DNA of 64,000 nucleotides from Polynucleobacter sp. AP-Ainpum-60-G11 (lineage in GTDB: Bacteria > Pseudomonadota > Gammaproteobacteria > Burkholderiales > Burkholderiaceae), in the NCBI RefSeq assembly GCF_018688375.1, contig NZ_CP061318.1, positions 124,001-188,000 of the forward strand, written 5' to 3'. The notes under the pieces are model-generated. The model had not been told where the DNA came from, did no database searches, and was given only the letters and a program-made list of their open reading frames with translations. Made by a program: the position numbers and the translations under genes. This document shows, piece after piece, positions 8,906-18,423 of this stretch. Position 1 is the stretch's first letter. Each line of letters opens with the position of its first letter.

Positions 8906-9329
8906 GCATGGTTTGTGACTAATTTGACATATGGCTTGAGAGTAAATTGGATCTATCTTCCCGCCGGCCTAAGATTATTTCTGACCTTGCTATCTGGGCG
9001 ATTTTCCTCAAGACTTAACTACCTGCATCGGCGTTGGTTTAATTTAAGGATTCGCCCCTTACTTTGCCAGAATATTTGTTTTGACGAATGTCAAAATTGC
9101 ACTAGATCTAAGTAGCCTGAGTTTGCCAAAGTTATTGGCATGTATTTTGATTTATGCGCTTTTCAGTGCAGGCCTACATCAGTGGTGGTTTGCTGTGCGA
9201 GGACTTGATAAAACTGAAAGTTTTAATCACTTCCTGGTGATGCTAATTGGGGACGAGCTCGGCACCGCACTACTTATTGGTCTAATTAAATACGGCCTAG
9301 ATTTAATGAAGCCCTCTAAGCTGGTCTAA
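8826..9329 (+). pseudogene. Decayed membrane-protein gene (frameshifts plus nonsense codon)
   Basis: Three collinear fragments look like parts of one gene. 8826-8918 encodes MKKILPERILRFLISALAY... and stops at TGA. From about 8906, a -1 frame gives WFVTNLTYGLRVNWIYLPAG and runs to about 9000. The original frame then resumes as DFPQDLTTCIGVGLI, hits TAA at 9045-9047, and continues as GFAPYFARIFVLTNVKIALD to LKYGLDL-type C-terminal helix and a normal stop at 9329. Fragments one and three share a frame. The joined product would be a multi-pass membrane protein of about 170 residues. A stretch after LTLLSG seems to be missing. From memory it resembles an uncharacterised proteobacterial membrane family; function unknown. 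It overlaps the 3' end of the acetyltransferase gene by 4 nt. Confidence 0.7.
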
Positions 9330-10003
9330 CTATAAAGTTGGCTTGGGCGATATAAATCGATCAGGCCAATCAAAATATTTTTGTTTGGTGGTGAGCAGAG
9401 AATCGTCTCAATCTCTTTAATGGAGTCTAGCGGCAATTCCCACCACTTAAGCTTTAAAAGCAGATTAATTACATCCTGATCAAAGCGTTGCTTAATGGAT
9501 CGCGCAGGATTCCCCCCAACTATTTCATATGGCATGACATTCTTTGCAATAGTGGAATTGGCTGATAGAACGGCGCCATCCCCGATAGAAACCCCAGACA
9601 GAATGGTAACGCCAGATCCAATCCAAACGTCATTCCCAATCGTTACGCCGCCTTTTGTTGATGGGTGGCCTTTTATAGAATCGCCGCCAAGCTCACTTTG
9701 ATAGATATGCCCAAATGGAAATGTAGTCACCCAGTCTGTTCTGTGATTCCCCCCCAAGAAAATACTAACATCTGTGGCTATTGAGCAAAAAGAACCTATG
9801 GCTAATGGTGCCCCTTCACCCCATTGCTTTATGCTGATGTTTTCAAATCCATATGAGAAGCGCCCAATAGAAATAGCGCTATTTCCCAAGACGCTTATTT
9901 TTTCACAATCATTTGAGAATGTTTTGTTTTTGGCAATTCGCAGGATTTTAAGTTTCCTAAGTATGTAATCCAGCCTGAAATAAAAATATTTTTTTATGCC
10001 CAT
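9326..10003 (-). CDS. CatB-related O-acetyltransferase (hexapeptide repeat)
   Basis: 225 residues with left-handed beta-helix hexapeptide repeats between about 40 and 175 (for example TIGNDVWIGSGVTILSGVSI and GDGAVLSANSTI). The loop with FLGGNHRTDWVTTFPF and the GGNPAR segment mark the xenobiotic-acetyltransferase (XAT/CatB) group, which moves acetyl from acetyl-CoA to a hydroxyl group. Relatives modify chloramphenicol, streptogramins or surface sugars; the substrate here is unknown and drug resistance should not be assumed. The codon use is AT-richer than the neighbouring trp genes, and it sits alone next to a pseudogene, which fits acquisition by transfer. Confidence 0.85.
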   Translation of the reverse strand: MGIKKYFYFRLDYILRKLKILRIAKNKTFSNDCEKISVLGNSAISIGRFSYGFENISIKQWGEGAPLAIGSFCSIATDVSIFLGGNHRTDWVTTFPFGHIYQSELGGDSIKGHPSTKGGVTIGNDVWIGSGVTILSGVSIGDGAVLSANSTIAKNVMPYEIVGGNPARSIKQRFDQDVINLLLKLKWWELPLDSIKEIETILCSPPNKNILIGLIDLYRPSQLYS

Positions 10004-10041
10004 TTGAGGTTGCTTAAGCTTCCAGTGTGATGACTTAATTT

Positions 10042-10845
10042 TTACAGAAACAGTTGACGTAAAGCCGCGCCGGGATCATTGGCGCGCATAAATGCTTCGC
10101 CAATCAAGAATGCGTTGATCTGGTGATCACGCATCAGTTGCACATCAGTGCGATTCATAATGCCGGACTCGGTAACCAGAGTTTTTCCCGCTGGAACCAT
10201 TGACAGCAGTGAGAGCGTGGTTTGAAGAGTCACCTCAAACGTTTTCAGATTGCGATTATTGATTCCGAGCAGGGGAGTTTTTAATTCGAGGGCTTGCTCC
10301 AACTCGGGAGCGTTATGAACCTCAACCAGAACATCTAAGCCCAGCTCATGCGCACAAGCTTCCAACTCTTTCATTTGATTGAGTTCTAAGCAGGCAACAA
10401 TGAGCAAAATAGCATCGGCACCGATTGCTCTTGCTTCGTAGACTTGATAAGGGTCGATCGTAAAGTCTTTACGTAAAACTGGAATGCTGCACGCAGCTCT
10501 TGCAGCTTGAAGGTAAGCATTCGCCCCCTGGAAATAATCTTTATCCGTGAGAACGGATAAGCAGGCTGCACCATTTTTTTCATAAGATTGAGCAATCTCA
10601 GCTGGCTGAAAGTTTTCTCGCAAGATACCTTTACTAGGACTCGCTTTCTTAATCTCAGTAATCACACCAGCCTTACCTGCCGTAATCTTATTTTCGATAG
10701 ATTGAATAAAGCCCCTGGGCTTTAACAGTGCAACACGATTATTTTCTTCAGCCTGATCGCGTTGATTGGCCAAAGAGATTTTTTTTGAATCAGCAACAAC
10801 CTCAATTTTTTTGGTGGCAACAATTTTGTCGAGGATATCGCTCAT
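10042..10845 (-). CDS. trpC: Indole-3-glycerol phosphate synthase
   Basis: Fourth step of tryptophan synthesis: CdRP to indole-3-glycerol phosphate in a TIM barrel. 267 residues; the motif [10 protein letters not shown] (catalytic Lys) near 64-73, [21 protein letters not shown], and the phosphate-binding [10 protein letters not shown] and ESGI segments are all present. It is monofunctional, not fused to trpF. It is the last gene of the rpe-trpE-trpG-trpD-trpC unit, 11 nt after trpD. Confidence 0.97.
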   Translation of the reverse strand: MSDILDKIVATKKIEVVADSKKISLANQRDQAEENNRVALLKPRGFIQSIENKITAGKAGVITEIKKASPSKGILRENFQPAEIAQSYEKNGAACLSVLTDKDYFQGANAYLQAARAACSIPVLRKDFTIDPYQVYEARAIGADAILLIVACLELNQMKELEACAHELGLDVLVEVHNAPELEQALELKTPLLGINNRNLKTFEVTLQTTLSLLSMVPAGKTLVTESGIMNRTDVQLMRDHQINAFLIGEAFMRANDPGAALRQLFL

Positions 10846-10856
10846 AAAGATCTTAA

Positions 10857-11879
10857 TTAGTTTTGGGTTGCTGCTACAAATTGATCCAGCTTTTGACGGG
10901 CAGCACCAGAAGCAATGGCTGCTTGAGCCATCTGAATACCGCTAGCAATGTTTGGTGCCACATCTGCTACATACAGCACTGCTCCAGCGTTGAGGCAAAC
11001 AATGTCGCTCGCTGGGCCAGGTGTTTTATTGAGGACATCTAAAACAATGGCTTTAGATTCTTCAGCATCAGCCACCTTAAAACTATTGGTTGGAGCTGTA
11101 CTTAGGCCGAAATCTTTTGGATGAATCTCATATTCACGGACTTGACCATCTTTTAATTCGCCTACGAGAGTAGAGCCTTCAAGAGAAATCTCATCTAAAC
11201 CGTCGCGGCCATAAACTACCAATGCATGATCCATGCCCATAGCCTGCAATACACGCGCCTGAATGCCTACCAAGTCCGCATGAAACACGCCCATCAAAAT
11301 ACGCTTGGCATCAGCTGGGTTGGTAAGGGGGCCCAGGATATTAAAAATCGTACGCACACCCAAATCTTTGCGAATCGGGACAACATTTTTCATTGCAGGG
11401 TGATGATTCGGGGCAAACATAAAGCCAGCCCCAACTTCTGAAATGCATTGTGCGACTTGTTCTGGTGAAAGTGATAGCTTCACGCCTAGCGACTCCAGAA
11501 TATCTGCGCTACCTGATTTGCTGCTGACGCTACGATTGCCATGTTTAGCAATTTTGGCGCCAGCTGCTGCTGCCACAAACATGGCAGCAGTAGAAATATT
11601 GAAAGTATGAGCGCCATCACCGCCAGTGCCCACTACATCGACTAAATTTTTTCTATCTTCGACGTGTACTGGTGTCGCAAACTCACGCATCACTTGAGCT
11701 GCTGCAGCAATCTCACCAACGGTCTCTTTTTTAGTGCGCAGAGCAACTAGTAGACCAGCTACTAAAGTTGGCGGCATCTCACCACTCATGATGAGACGCA
11801 TCATTGCTGCCATCTCGTCATGAAAAAGTTCACGATGTTCAATACAACGTTGTAGTGCTTGCTGAGGCGTAATAGGCAT
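10857..11879 (-). CDS. trpD: Anthranilate phosphoribosyltransferase
   Basis: Transfers the phosphoribosyl group of PRPP to anthranilate. 340 residues, the standard length of the unfused enzyme. The PRPP loop [14 protein letters not shown] (about 85-98) and the [15 protein letters not shown] motif (about 112-126) are intact, and the [12 protein letters not shown] segment binds the metal-pyrophosphate. It lies 24 nt downstream of trpG and 11 nt ahead of trpC in the same operon. Confidence 0.97.
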   Translation of the reverse strand: MPITPQQALQRCIEHRELFHDEMAAMMRLIMSGEMPPTLVAGLLVALRTKKETVGEIAAAAQVMREFATPVHVEDRKNLVDVVGTGGDGAHTFNISTAAMFVAAAAGAKIAKHGNRSVSSKSGSADILESLGVKLSLSPEQVAQCISEVGAGFMFAPNHHPAMKNVVPIRKDLGVRTIFNILGPLTNPADAKRILMGVFHADLVGIQARVLQAMGMDHALVVYGRDGLDEISLEGSTLVGELKDGQVREYEIHPKDFGLSTAPTNSFKVADAEESKAIVLDVLNKTPGPASDIVCLNAGAVLYVADVAPNIASGIQMAQAAIASGAARQKLDQFVAATQN

Positions 11880-11903
11880 AAGGATTGAGTTAATGCTTTT
11901 GAG

Positions 11904-12470
11904 TTATTTTGCTTGCAAGAAATTCTTCAATAGTGCATGACCATGCTCAGAAAGAATGGATTCTGGATGAAATTGGACGCCTTCCACTGCAAGTTCCTTG
12001 TGGCGTACGCCCATAATTTCGCCATCGGAAGAAGTGGCTGTGACTTCAAGAGCTGCTGGCAATGAACTCTTCTCAATCGCGAGGGAGTGATAACGCGTCA
12101 CCTTGAATGGGTTTGGTAAATCTTTGAAAACACCAACACCAGTATGGTGAATATCATCCGTCTTACCGTGCATCACTTTTTGAGCGCGAATAATCTTGCC
12201 GCCGAATGCTTCACCAATCGCCTGATGTCCAAGGCAGACCCCAAGAATCGGAATCTGTCCAGCATAGCGCTGAATCGTGGCTACAGAAATGCCTGCTTCA
12301 GCTGGACTGCATGGCCCAGGTGAAATGCAAATACGCGCAGGATTGATTTTGGCAATCTCTTCAACCGAAATTTCATCATTACGGAAAACTTTGACCTCTT
12401 CACCAAGCTCTGCAAAATACTGAACGAGGTTATAGGTAAATGAATCGTAGTTATCAATCATGAGGAGCAT
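11904..12470 (-). CDS. trpG: Anthranilate synthase component II (glutamine amidotransferase)
   Basis: Class I glutamine amidotransferase that feeds ammonia to TrpE. 188 residues with the nucleophile Cys79 in [15 protein letters not shown] and the His-Glu pair in VQFHPESIL near residue 168-170. The beginning of the gene overlaps the end of trpE by 17 nt, implying coupled translation of the two subunits. In many bacteria the same protein also serves p-aminobenzoate synthesis; whether it does so here cannot be seen. Confidence 0.97.
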   Translation of the reverse strand: MLLMIDNYDSFTYNLVQYFAELGEEVKVFRNDEISVEEIAKINPARICISPGPCSPAEAGISVATIQRYAGQIPILGVCLGHQAIGEAFGGKIIRAQKVMHGKTDDIHHTGVGVFKDLPNPFKVTRYHSLAIEKSSLPAALEVTATSSDGEIMGVRHKELAVEGVQFHPESILSEHGHALLKNFLQAK

Positions 12471-13959
12471 CGAGTCCTCCTTGTACTAAATCAGCCGCCA
12501 TTAATACTGCTCGGGCTTTGGCTTCGGTTTCTTTCCACTCGGCGGTGGGGTCAGAGTCTGCAACTACGCCAGCGCCAGCTTGTGAATGCAGTACTCCATC
12601 ACGAATCACACCAGTGCGAATGGCGATCGCTACATCCATATCCCCGGAGAAGGAGAGGTAGCCTACCGCACCACCATAGACGCCACGTTTCACAATTTCC
12701 ATCTCATCAATAATTTCCATCGCCCGAATTTTTGGAGCACCCGATAAAGTGCCGGCTGGGAAGGTTGCGCGTAGAACATCCATATTGCTCATATTGTCTA
12801 GCAATTCGCCCTCAACAGAACTCACAATGTGCTGTACATGAGAATACTTTTCGATCGACATTGAATCAGTCACCTTGACGGTGCCTGTCTTTGCGATACG
12901 ACCTACATCATTGCGTGCTAAGTCAATCAACATGACGTGCTCAGCAATTTCTTTTGGATCAGCAAGCAATTCGGTGGCAAGACGCTCATCTTCTTCAGGT
13001 GTTGCGCCACGTGGACGTGTGCCAGCTAGTGGACGAATCGTCACAATCTTTTGGCTTTCTCGTTGCTCTTGGCGAACCAAGATCTCTGGAGATGAGCCTA
13101 CTACTTGCAGGTCACCAAAGTCATAGAAGTACATATAAGGCGATGGATTCAAAGACCGCAACGCACGGTATAGGGCGAGGGGTGAATCTGTGAATGGTTT
13201 ACTGATACGTTGACCGATCACCACCTGCATGCAATCACCAGCCAAAATATATTCTTTAGTTTTGAGAACGGCATTTTCAAAATCAGCCGCTTTGAACTTG
13301 CGTACCAACTCTGTTTTGGTGCTTGGTAATGACGCTGGCATGCTTACTGGTTTGCTGAGGCAAGCAAGTAATTCTTTTAATCGAGCTTGGCCCTTCTCAA
13401 AACTATCGGCAACGCTTGGGTCTGCATAGACAATTAAAAAAATGCGACCCGCAACGTTATCAACTACTGCCAATTCTTCGGTGAGTATCAACTGAATATC
13501 AGGCACACCTAATTCATCTGGTAGATGATGTTTCGCTAAACGCGATTCGATGTAGCGAACCGTGTCATAACCAAAGTAGCCAGCAAGCCCGCCACAGAAG
13601 CGAGGGAGACCAGGTTGAACGGCTACTGTTAAGCGTTTGAAATAGGCATCTACAAAATCCAATGGGTTGTCATGATTGGTTTCAATCACTTTGTCATTGA
13701 AGAGGACTTCAGTCAGTGGCGCATCTGGAGTGCCAACTGTTCTTAAAACAGTTTTAGCAGGCAGACCAATAAAAGAGAAGCGACCAAAGCGCTCGCCACC
13801 TAGAACAGACTCAAGTAAATAAGTATTTTTTTGTCCAAAAGCCTGTGTGAGTTTGACGTACAGCGAGAGAGGCGTCTCTAAGTCGGCTAAAACTTCTTTC
13901 ACCAAAGGAATGCGATTGAAACCCTGTTTTGCTAGGGCAAGAAATTCTTCGTACTGCAT
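12454..13959 (-). CDS. trpE: Anthranilate synthase component I
   Basis: Converts chorismate to anthranilate with ammonia from TrpG. 501 residues: N-terminal Anth_synt_I domain including the [18 protein letters not shown] element that carries the tryptophan feedback site, then the chorismate-binding domain with [25 protein letters not shown] and [15 protein letters not shown]. No leader peptide or attenuator can precede it directly because rpe ends at its first base (1-nt overlap). Control is therefore likely by feedback inhibition and from a promoter upstream of rpe. Confidence 0.97.
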   Translation of the reverse strand: MQYEEFLALAKQGFNRIPLVKEVLADLETPLSLYVKLTQAFGQKNTYLLESVLGGERFGRFSFIGLPAKTVLRTVGTPDAPLTEVLFNDKVIETNHDNPLDFVDAYFKRLTVAVQPGLPRFCGGLAGYFGYDTVRYIESRLAKHHLPDELGVPDIQLILTEELAVVDNVAGRIFLIVYADPSVADSFEKGQARLKELLACLSKPVSMPASLPSTKTELVRKFKAADFENAVLKTKEYILAGDCMQVVIGQRISKPFTDSPLALYRALRSLNPSPYMYFYDFGDLQVVGSSPEILVRQEQRESQKIVTIRPLAGTRPRGATPEEDERLATELLADPKEIAEHVMLIDLARNDVGRIAKTGTVKVTDSMSIEKYSHVQHIVSSVEGELLDNMSNMDVLRATFPAGTLSGAPKIRAMEIIDEMEIVKRGVYGGAVGYLSFSGDMDVAIAIRTGVIRDGVLHSQAGAGVVADSDPTAEWKETEAKARAVLMAADLVQGGLDAPHD

Positions 13960-14684
13960 TACGCTTTTCCTGACGTCGCTAGTTCTGCGCGCATCGCTTT
14001 AATCACATCGGCATAATTTTCTTTGCCAAAGATTGCGGAGCCTGCAACAAATGTATCTGCACCAGCTTTGGCTACTTCTGCAATATTGTCGACTTTAATT
14101 CCACCGTCTACCTCAAGTCGAATATGGCGACCCGTTTCTTGTTGATGGCGATCTAAGCGCGCACGTACCTGCGCAATTTTATTGAGAGTGCTTGGAATGA
14201 ATGACTGACCACCAAAACCTGGATTCACTGACATCAATAAAACCAGATCGAGTAATTCAAGCGTGTGATCGAGGTGATCAAGTGGAGTGGCTGGATTTAA
14301 AACTAAGCCAGCTTGACAGCCTTGATCGCGAATCAAATTAATTGTGCGGTTCACATGGGGGCTTGCCTCTGGATGAAAGCTAATTAGGTTTGCACCAGCT
14401 TTTGCAAAATCTGGAATGAGGCGGTCTACCGGCTCAACCATTAAATGCACATCAATCATCGCTGGCTTGCCATTTTTTGTTGCATGCGGGCGTATCGCCT
14501 CGCAAACTAAAGGCCCAATAGTCAGGTTCGGAACGTAATGGTTGTCCATCACATCAAAGTGAATCCAATCTGCGCCCGCCAAGAGAACATCTTGAACTTC
14601 TTTGCCTAGGCAGGCAAAGTCAGCCGACAAAATGGAGGGGGCGATGACAAACTGGCTATTTGAGGGTGATTTCTGGCTATCCAT
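13959..14684 (-). CDS. rpe: Ribulose-phosphate 3-epimerase
   Basis: Interconverts ribulose-5-P and xylulose-5-P in the pentose phosphate pathway. 241 residues forming a TIM barrel; metal and catalytic residues are visible in [37 protein letters not shown] and EVDGGI. First gene of the trp unit, overlapping trpE by one base, an arrangement also known in other Burkholderiales. It faces away from apaG; the 49-nt divergent gap must hold both promoters. Confidence 0.97.
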   Translation of the reverse strand: MDSQKSPSNSQFVIAPSILSADFACLGKEVQDVLLAGADWIHFDVMDNHYVPNLTIGPLVCEAIRPHATKNGKPAMIDVHLMVEPVDRLIPDFAKAGANLISFHPEASPHVNRTINLIRDQGCQAGLVLNPATPLDHLDHTLELLDLVLLMSVNPGFGGQSFIPSTLNKIAQVRARLDRHQQETGRHIRLEVDGGIKVDNIAEVAKAGADTFVAGSAIFGKENYADVIKAMRAELATSGKA

Positions 14685-14733
14685 CCCTAGATTCTAGCTT
14701 GCAGTTGGGCTTAGGATGGAGCAGAATTCGAGC

Positions 14734-15108
14734 ATGAATCCTCATGAAATCAGCATTACGGTCAAAACTCAGTATTTGTCCGACCAGTCCGACCCCGATA
14801 ACCGCCAATTTGCGTTTGCTTATACCGTCACAATCAGAAATACCGGTACGGCAAGTATTCAGCTTATTGCTCGCCATTGGTTCATCACTGATGGGGACAA
14901 TGATGTCCAGGAAGTCCGTGGCTTGGGGGTTGTAGGCCAACAACCGCTTCTTCGAGCGGGTGAGCAGTTTGAGTACACCAGCTGGGCTACTTTGCCGACA
15001 CCAGCAGGGACTATGCGTGGTGAGTACTTCTGCGTGACTGAAGAGGCTCAGTTTTTCCAAGCCCCAATCCCTGAATTTGCCTTGGTAATGCCAAGGACCC
15101 TGCACTAG
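14734..15108 (+). CDS. apaG: ApaG protein
   Basis: Single-domain beta-sandwich (DUF525) protein, called ApaG from its link to cobalt resistance and the apaH operon in enterics; molecular role still uncertain. I start at 14734, which gives 124 residues and aligns with the known N-terminus (E. coli is 125); an ATG at 14716 would add six residues. Conserved features include FAYTVTIRNTG, the glycine-rich GLGVVGQQP turn, the TSWATLPTPAGTMRGEY strand pair and the C-terminal IPEFAL. No apaH or ksgA is adjacent. Confidence 0.93.
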   Translation: MNPHEISITVKTQYLSDQSDPDNRQFAFAYTVTIRNTGTASIQLIARHWFITDGDNDVQEVRGLGVVGQQPLLRAGEQFEYTSWATLPTPAGTMRGEYFCVTEEAQFFQAPIPEFALVMPRTLH

Positions 15109-15120
15109 GTCCTCAAAGCG

Positions 15121-15234
15121 CTATTTTTTACCCTTACCGGTCCAAAGGACAATAAAGAGCAGGAGGGCTAAGGCGACTCCTCCCTCAACGGCAAACAAGA
15201 TCATGGGGTATTCATCGAGTAAATTGGCAATCAT
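15121..15234 (-). CDS. Putative 37-residue single-pass membrane protein
   Basis: Minus-strand ORF beginning MIANLLDEYP, then a hydrophobic segment (about 11-31, including ALALLLFIVLW) and a basic tail GKGKK. This acidic-outside/basic-inside layout is typical of small bitopic membrane proteins. Its start codon overlaps the mltA start on the other strand (cat 15232-15234 against atg 15233-15235), and it fills the space between apaG and mltA. A weak GAAATC precedes the ATG rather than a clear ribosome site. I do not recognise a family. Confidence 0.45.
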   Translation of the reverse strand: MIANLLDEYPMILFAVEGGVALALLLFIVLWTGKGKK

Positions 15235-16387
15235 GATTTCTATATCCAAATTAATAAGTCGTGAGAATCCTTCGCGGATTCTTGTCTGCAGTGTATTCGT
15301 AATCAGTATTGCCAGCTTACTGGCCGCTTGCTCTACGCCCTCTACTCGTGGATCTGGTTACCGGTCTAGCGGTAGTGCCCCATCTTCCTACACCTCCCCA
15401 ATCGCCAGCTTTCGATCGGTCTCATGGCAAGACTTGCCTGGTTGGCAAGAGGACGATTTAACCCAGGCTTGGCCAGCTTGGCTCAAGAGTTGTGATGCCC
15501 TGCGCAAACGCAATGGTGATATTAATTGGCGCCAGGCATGTGCGCAGGCCGGTAATGTTTCAGCTCGTGATGGACGTGCAATTCGCCAATATTTTGAAGG
15601 CAATTTTCAAGTCTACGAAGTGAGCAATATCGCTACTGGGAAAGAGTCCGGCCTCATCACGGGTTATTACGAGCCTGTGATGAATGGCTCCCAGACCCGA
15701 ACCGCTACTTACTCTGTTCCTTTGTATGGCCTACCAAGCGCATGGAAAGCCTCTAAGCCAAATCCTGCGCCGCCACGCGCAGAGTTAATGAGTTCTGGAG
15801 TGCTGCGCGGTTCCGAGATTGCCTGGGTGCAAGATCCTGTGGCTGCTGCCTTTATGCAAATCCAAGGCTCAGGAAAAATTCGTTTAGAAGATGGGCGCGT
15901 ATTGCGACTCGGCTATGCCGGTACTAATGATCAGCCCTTTAGGTCTTTTGCACAATGGTTGCTAGACCGTAAGGAAATCACGCGGAGCGAGGCAACGATG
16001 CAAGGTATTTCTGCTTGGGCTAAGCGTAATCCAGGACGTGTGGAGGAAATGCTAAATGCCAATCCTCGCTTTGTGTTCTTCAAAGAGCTCCCTGGGAATG
16101 TCAGCGCAGATCTTGGCCCCAATGGTGCTTTGGGAGTACCTTTGACTGCCGAGCGTAGCATTGCCATCGATCTCAAGGCCATGCCCTTGGGCGCTCCAGT
16201 TTTTTTGAGTACGACCAAGCCCTTGAGTAGCCAAACCTTGCAAAAATTGGTGATGGCTCAAGATACGGGCAAAGCCATTGTGGGCGGGGTGCGAGCGGAT
16301 TACTATTGGGGATCAGGGGATTCTGCAGGTGAATTGGCTGGACGCATGAAACAAGATGGCAAGATGTGGTTATTGTTGCCGCGCTGA
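15233..16387 (+). CDS. mltA: Membrane-bound lytic murein transglycosylase A
   Basis: Outer-membrane lipoprotein that cleaves peptidoglycan glycan strands to 1,6-anhydromuramic products. From the ATG at 15233 the protein is 384 residues with a signal peptide ending in the lipobox LLAAC (lipidated Cys about 34). The MltA domain spans roughly 110-280 (GYYEPVMNGS, AAFMQIQGSGKI, GYAGTNDQPF) and the C-terminal 3D domain carries the catalytic Asp in MAQDTGKAIVGGVRADYYWG. An in-frame ATG at 15203 would add ten residues before the signal peptide. No strong ribosome site precedes either start. Confidence 0.93.
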   Translation: MISISKLISRENPSRILVCSVFVISIASLLAACSTPSTRGSGYRSSGSAPSSYTSPIASFRSVSWQDLPGWQEDDLTQAWPAWLKSCDALRKRNGDINWRQACAQAGNVSARDGRAIRQYFEGNFQVYEVSNIATGKESGLITGYYEPVMNGSQTRTATYSVPLYGLPSAWKASKPNPAPPRAELMSSGVLRGSEIAWVQDPVAAAFMQIQGSGKIRLEDGRVLRLGYAGTNDQPFRSFAQWLLDRKEITRSEATMQGISAWAKRNPGRVEEMLNANPRFVFFKELPGNVSADLGPNGALGVPLTAERSIAIDLKAMPLGAPVFLSTTKPLSSQTLQKLVMAQDTGKAIVGGVRADYYWGSGDSAGELAGRMKQDGKMWLLLPR

Positions 16388-16412
16388 ACAAATCTATTTT
16401 TGAAAGAGATTG

Positions 16413-17189
16413 ATGACTTACAACACCATATTGACTGAAGTAGATGGCAAGGTTGCTGTCATTACTCTCAACCGCCCACAAGTATTAAATGCCCTTAATG
16501 ATGAATTAATGGATGAATTGGGCGCAGCCCTCCTTGGCTTTGATGCTGATGACAACATTGGCTGCATCATAGTTACCGGTAGTGAAAAAGCATTTGCTGC
16601 TGGCGCAGATATTGCAACGATGGCGAAGTATGGATTTGCAGATGTTTATCGCGGTGACTTTATCTCTCGCAATTGGGAGGAGATGAAAAAAGTACGTAAG
16701 CCAGTGATTGCGGCAGTGTCTGGATACGCCCTTGGTGGTGGATGTGAGCTGGCAATGATGTGCGACACCATCATGGCAGCTGACAATGCTAAGTTTGCGC
16801 AACCAGAGGTGAAGTTGGGAATTATTCCTGGAGCTGGTGGTACTCAGCGTTTACCGCGCGCAGTTTCAAAAGCAAAGGCAATGGATTTGGCTTTAACAGG
16901 TCGCATGATGGATGCAGCTGAGGCGGAGCGTTCAGGGCTGGTTGCCCGCATTTTCCCTCAGGCGGATTTGCTAAAAGAAGTGAAAGCGATTGCTAAGACA
17001 ATTGCAGACATGCCATTACTGACCGCAATGATGGTGAAAGAAGCAATTAATGCTGCTTATGAAACAACGCTCTCAGAAGGCATTCATTTTGAGCGTCGTT
17101 TGTTCCATACTTGCTTTGCGACCAATGATCAAAAAGAAGGTATGGCAGCTTTTATGGAAAAGCGCCCTGCTAAATTTACAAACTCGTAA
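16413..17189 (+). CDS. Enoyl-CoA hydratase/isomerase family protein (crotonase)
   Basis: 258 residues from the ATG at 16413 (preceded by GAAAGAGATTG). It has the crotonase oxyanion-hole motifs [11 protein letters not shown] and [13 protein letters not shown], and both catalytic glutamates of true hydratases: in GGGCE and in [16 protein letters not shown]. The presence of both argues for a genuine 2-enoyl-CoA hydratase in short-chain fatty-acid or amino-acid breakdown. No other beta-oxidation genes are adjacent. It converges on the M20 gene with a 21-nt gap. Confidence 0.92.
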   Translation: MTYNTILTEVDGKVAVITLNRPQVLNALNDELMDELGAALLGFDADDNIGCIIVTGSEKAFAAGADIATMAKYGFADVYRGDFISRNWEEMKKVRKPVIAAVSGYALGGGCELAMMCDTIMAADNAKFAQPEVKLGIIPGAGGTQRLPRAVSKAKAMDLALTGRMMDAAEAERSGLVARIFPQADLLKEVKAIAKTIADMPLLTAMMVKEAINAAYETTLSEGIHFERRLFHTCFATNDQKEGMAAFMEKRPAKFTNS

Positions 17190-17210
17190 AAAATTACTGC
17201 TCAGACTGAA

Positions 17211-18404
17211 TTATTTTTCCAAGTAGCGTTGGGCTAGTTTGACCCAGTAGCTGACGCCCACTGGAATCAGTGCGTCATTGAAGTCATAAGAAGGATTGTG
17301 AAGATGGCATGGACCCATGCCATGACCTACTGCGCGGTGATCGCCATCACCATTGCCTAGGAACACATAGCAACCAGGTTTCTCCAGCAGCATGAATGCA
17401 AAGTCTTCGGCACCCATCGTTGGGTCAATTGACGTGTTGACGTTTTGCGCTCCAACTAATTCACTCATGACCTCGCTTGCGAAGCCTACTTCCTTATCAT
17501 GATTAATTAGCGGGGGATAGTTGCGAGCAAAACTGACTTCCGCTTGACAGTCAAATGCACTGGAGACGTTGTGAGATATTTCTCGTAAACGTTGCTCAAT
17601 CAAATCCAAAACTTCTATTGTGAATGTGCGAACAGTCCCGCCGATAAATGCGCTATCCGGAATAACGTTGCTTGTCTCGCCCGCATGAAACTGCGTGACT
17701 GACAACACGGCTGCATCGACTGGACGTTTGTTGCGGGTAATGATACTTTGTAGAGCTTGGACAACTTGAGCGCCCGCAAGAACGGGATCAGCACTGTTGT
17801 GCGGCAAGGCGGCATGTCCACCTTTGCCTCTGATAGTGATTTCAAAAGTATTGCTGGAAGCCATCATCGGGCCAGAAGTGACGCCAAAATGACCTTCGGC
17901 AAGCCCGGGCCAGTTGTGCAAACCAAAGACGACATCACAAGGAAACTGCGTGAACAGCCCGTCGTTAATCATTTCTTGCGCACCAGCACCACCTTCTTCT
18001 GCGGGCTGAAAAATAAAAATGACTGAGCCTTTGAACTCGCGATGATTAGACAGGTATTGAGCCGCCCCTAAGAGCATGGCAGTGTGACCATCATGGCCAC
18101 AGGCATGCATCTTTCCCGGATTCTTTGAAGTGTGTTCAAAAGTATTGTGTTCTTGCAGTGGCAGTGCATCCATATCGGCACGCAAACCAATCATCTTGCC
18201 TGGACCTAAGTCGCCATCAAGCCTGCCAACAACCCCAGTTTTTCCAAGGCCGCGATAGACCGTAATGCCCCAGCTCGAGAGAGCTTCAGCTACAAGATCA
18301 GAAGTGCGGTTTTCTTCAAAACGTAATTCTGGGTGCGCATGAATATTGCGGCGAATCTCTTGAATGGCTGATGCGGAGTCGATGATTTCTGGAAGTAATC
18401 GCAT
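17211..18404 (-). CDS. M20 family amidohydrolase (hippurate hydrolase / IAA-amino acid hydrolase type)
   Basis: 397-residue zinc hydrolase of the M20D group that cleaves N-acyl or N-aroyl amino acids. Metal ligands are visible in HACGHDGHTAM (Cys102, His104, His107), in the QPAEEGGAG segment with the catalytic Glu, and in the C-terminal GMGPCHLHNPSYDF motif. The inserted dimerisation domain covers about 185-300. It lies 19 nt beyond bioD on the same strand and may be co-transcribed, though a biotin role is not implied. Actual substrate unknown. Confidence 0.9.
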   Translation of the reverse strand: MRLLPEIIDSASAIQEIRRNIHAHPELRFEENRTSDLVAEALSSWGITVYRGLGKTGVVGRLDGDLGPGKMIGLRADMDALPLQEHNTFEHTSKNPGKMHACGHDGHTAMLLGAAQYLSNHREFKGSVIFIFQPAEEGGAGAQEMINDGLFTQFPCDVVFGLHNWPGLAEGHFGVTSGPMMASSNTFEITIRGKGGHAALPHNSADPVLAGAQVVQALQSIITRNKRPVDAAVLSVTQFHAGETSNVIPDSAFIGGTVRTFTIEVLDLIEQRLREISHNVSSAFDCQAEVSFARNYPPLINHDKEVGFASEVMSELVGAQNVNTSIDPTMGAEDFAFMLLEKPGCYVFLGNGDGDHRAVGHGMGPCHLHNPSYDFNDALIPVGVSYWVKLAQRYLEK

Positions 18405-18423
18405 AACTTCATCTTATCTGAAT

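Noticed and set aside
8826..8918. A free-standing 30-residue hydrophobic peptide gene
   Set aside because: It shares frame with the fragment at 9000-9329 and its sequence leads naturally into the shifted piece, so it is better explained as the 5' end of the pseudogene.
9081..9329. An intact 82-residue membrane-protein gene starting at a TTG
   Set aside because: The same frame continues upstream with protein-like sequence (GFAPYFARIF) back to the TAA at 9045 and beyond it, so the TTG is internal to a longer decayed gene.
9326..10003. Calling the CatB-like protein an antibiotic-resistance gene
   Set aside because: The family is broad and includes many sugar and surface-polymer acetyltransferases; nothing here points to a drug substrate.
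13950..14000. A trp leader peptide/attenuator before trpE
   Set aside because: rpe ends on the first base of trpE, so there is no space for a leader between them, and no Trp-rich mini-ORF was seen upstream of rpe.
14677..15105. 142-codon minus-strand ORF opposite apaG
   Set aside because: It mirrors the conserved apaG frame, has no recognisable features, and overlaps a firmly identified gene completely.
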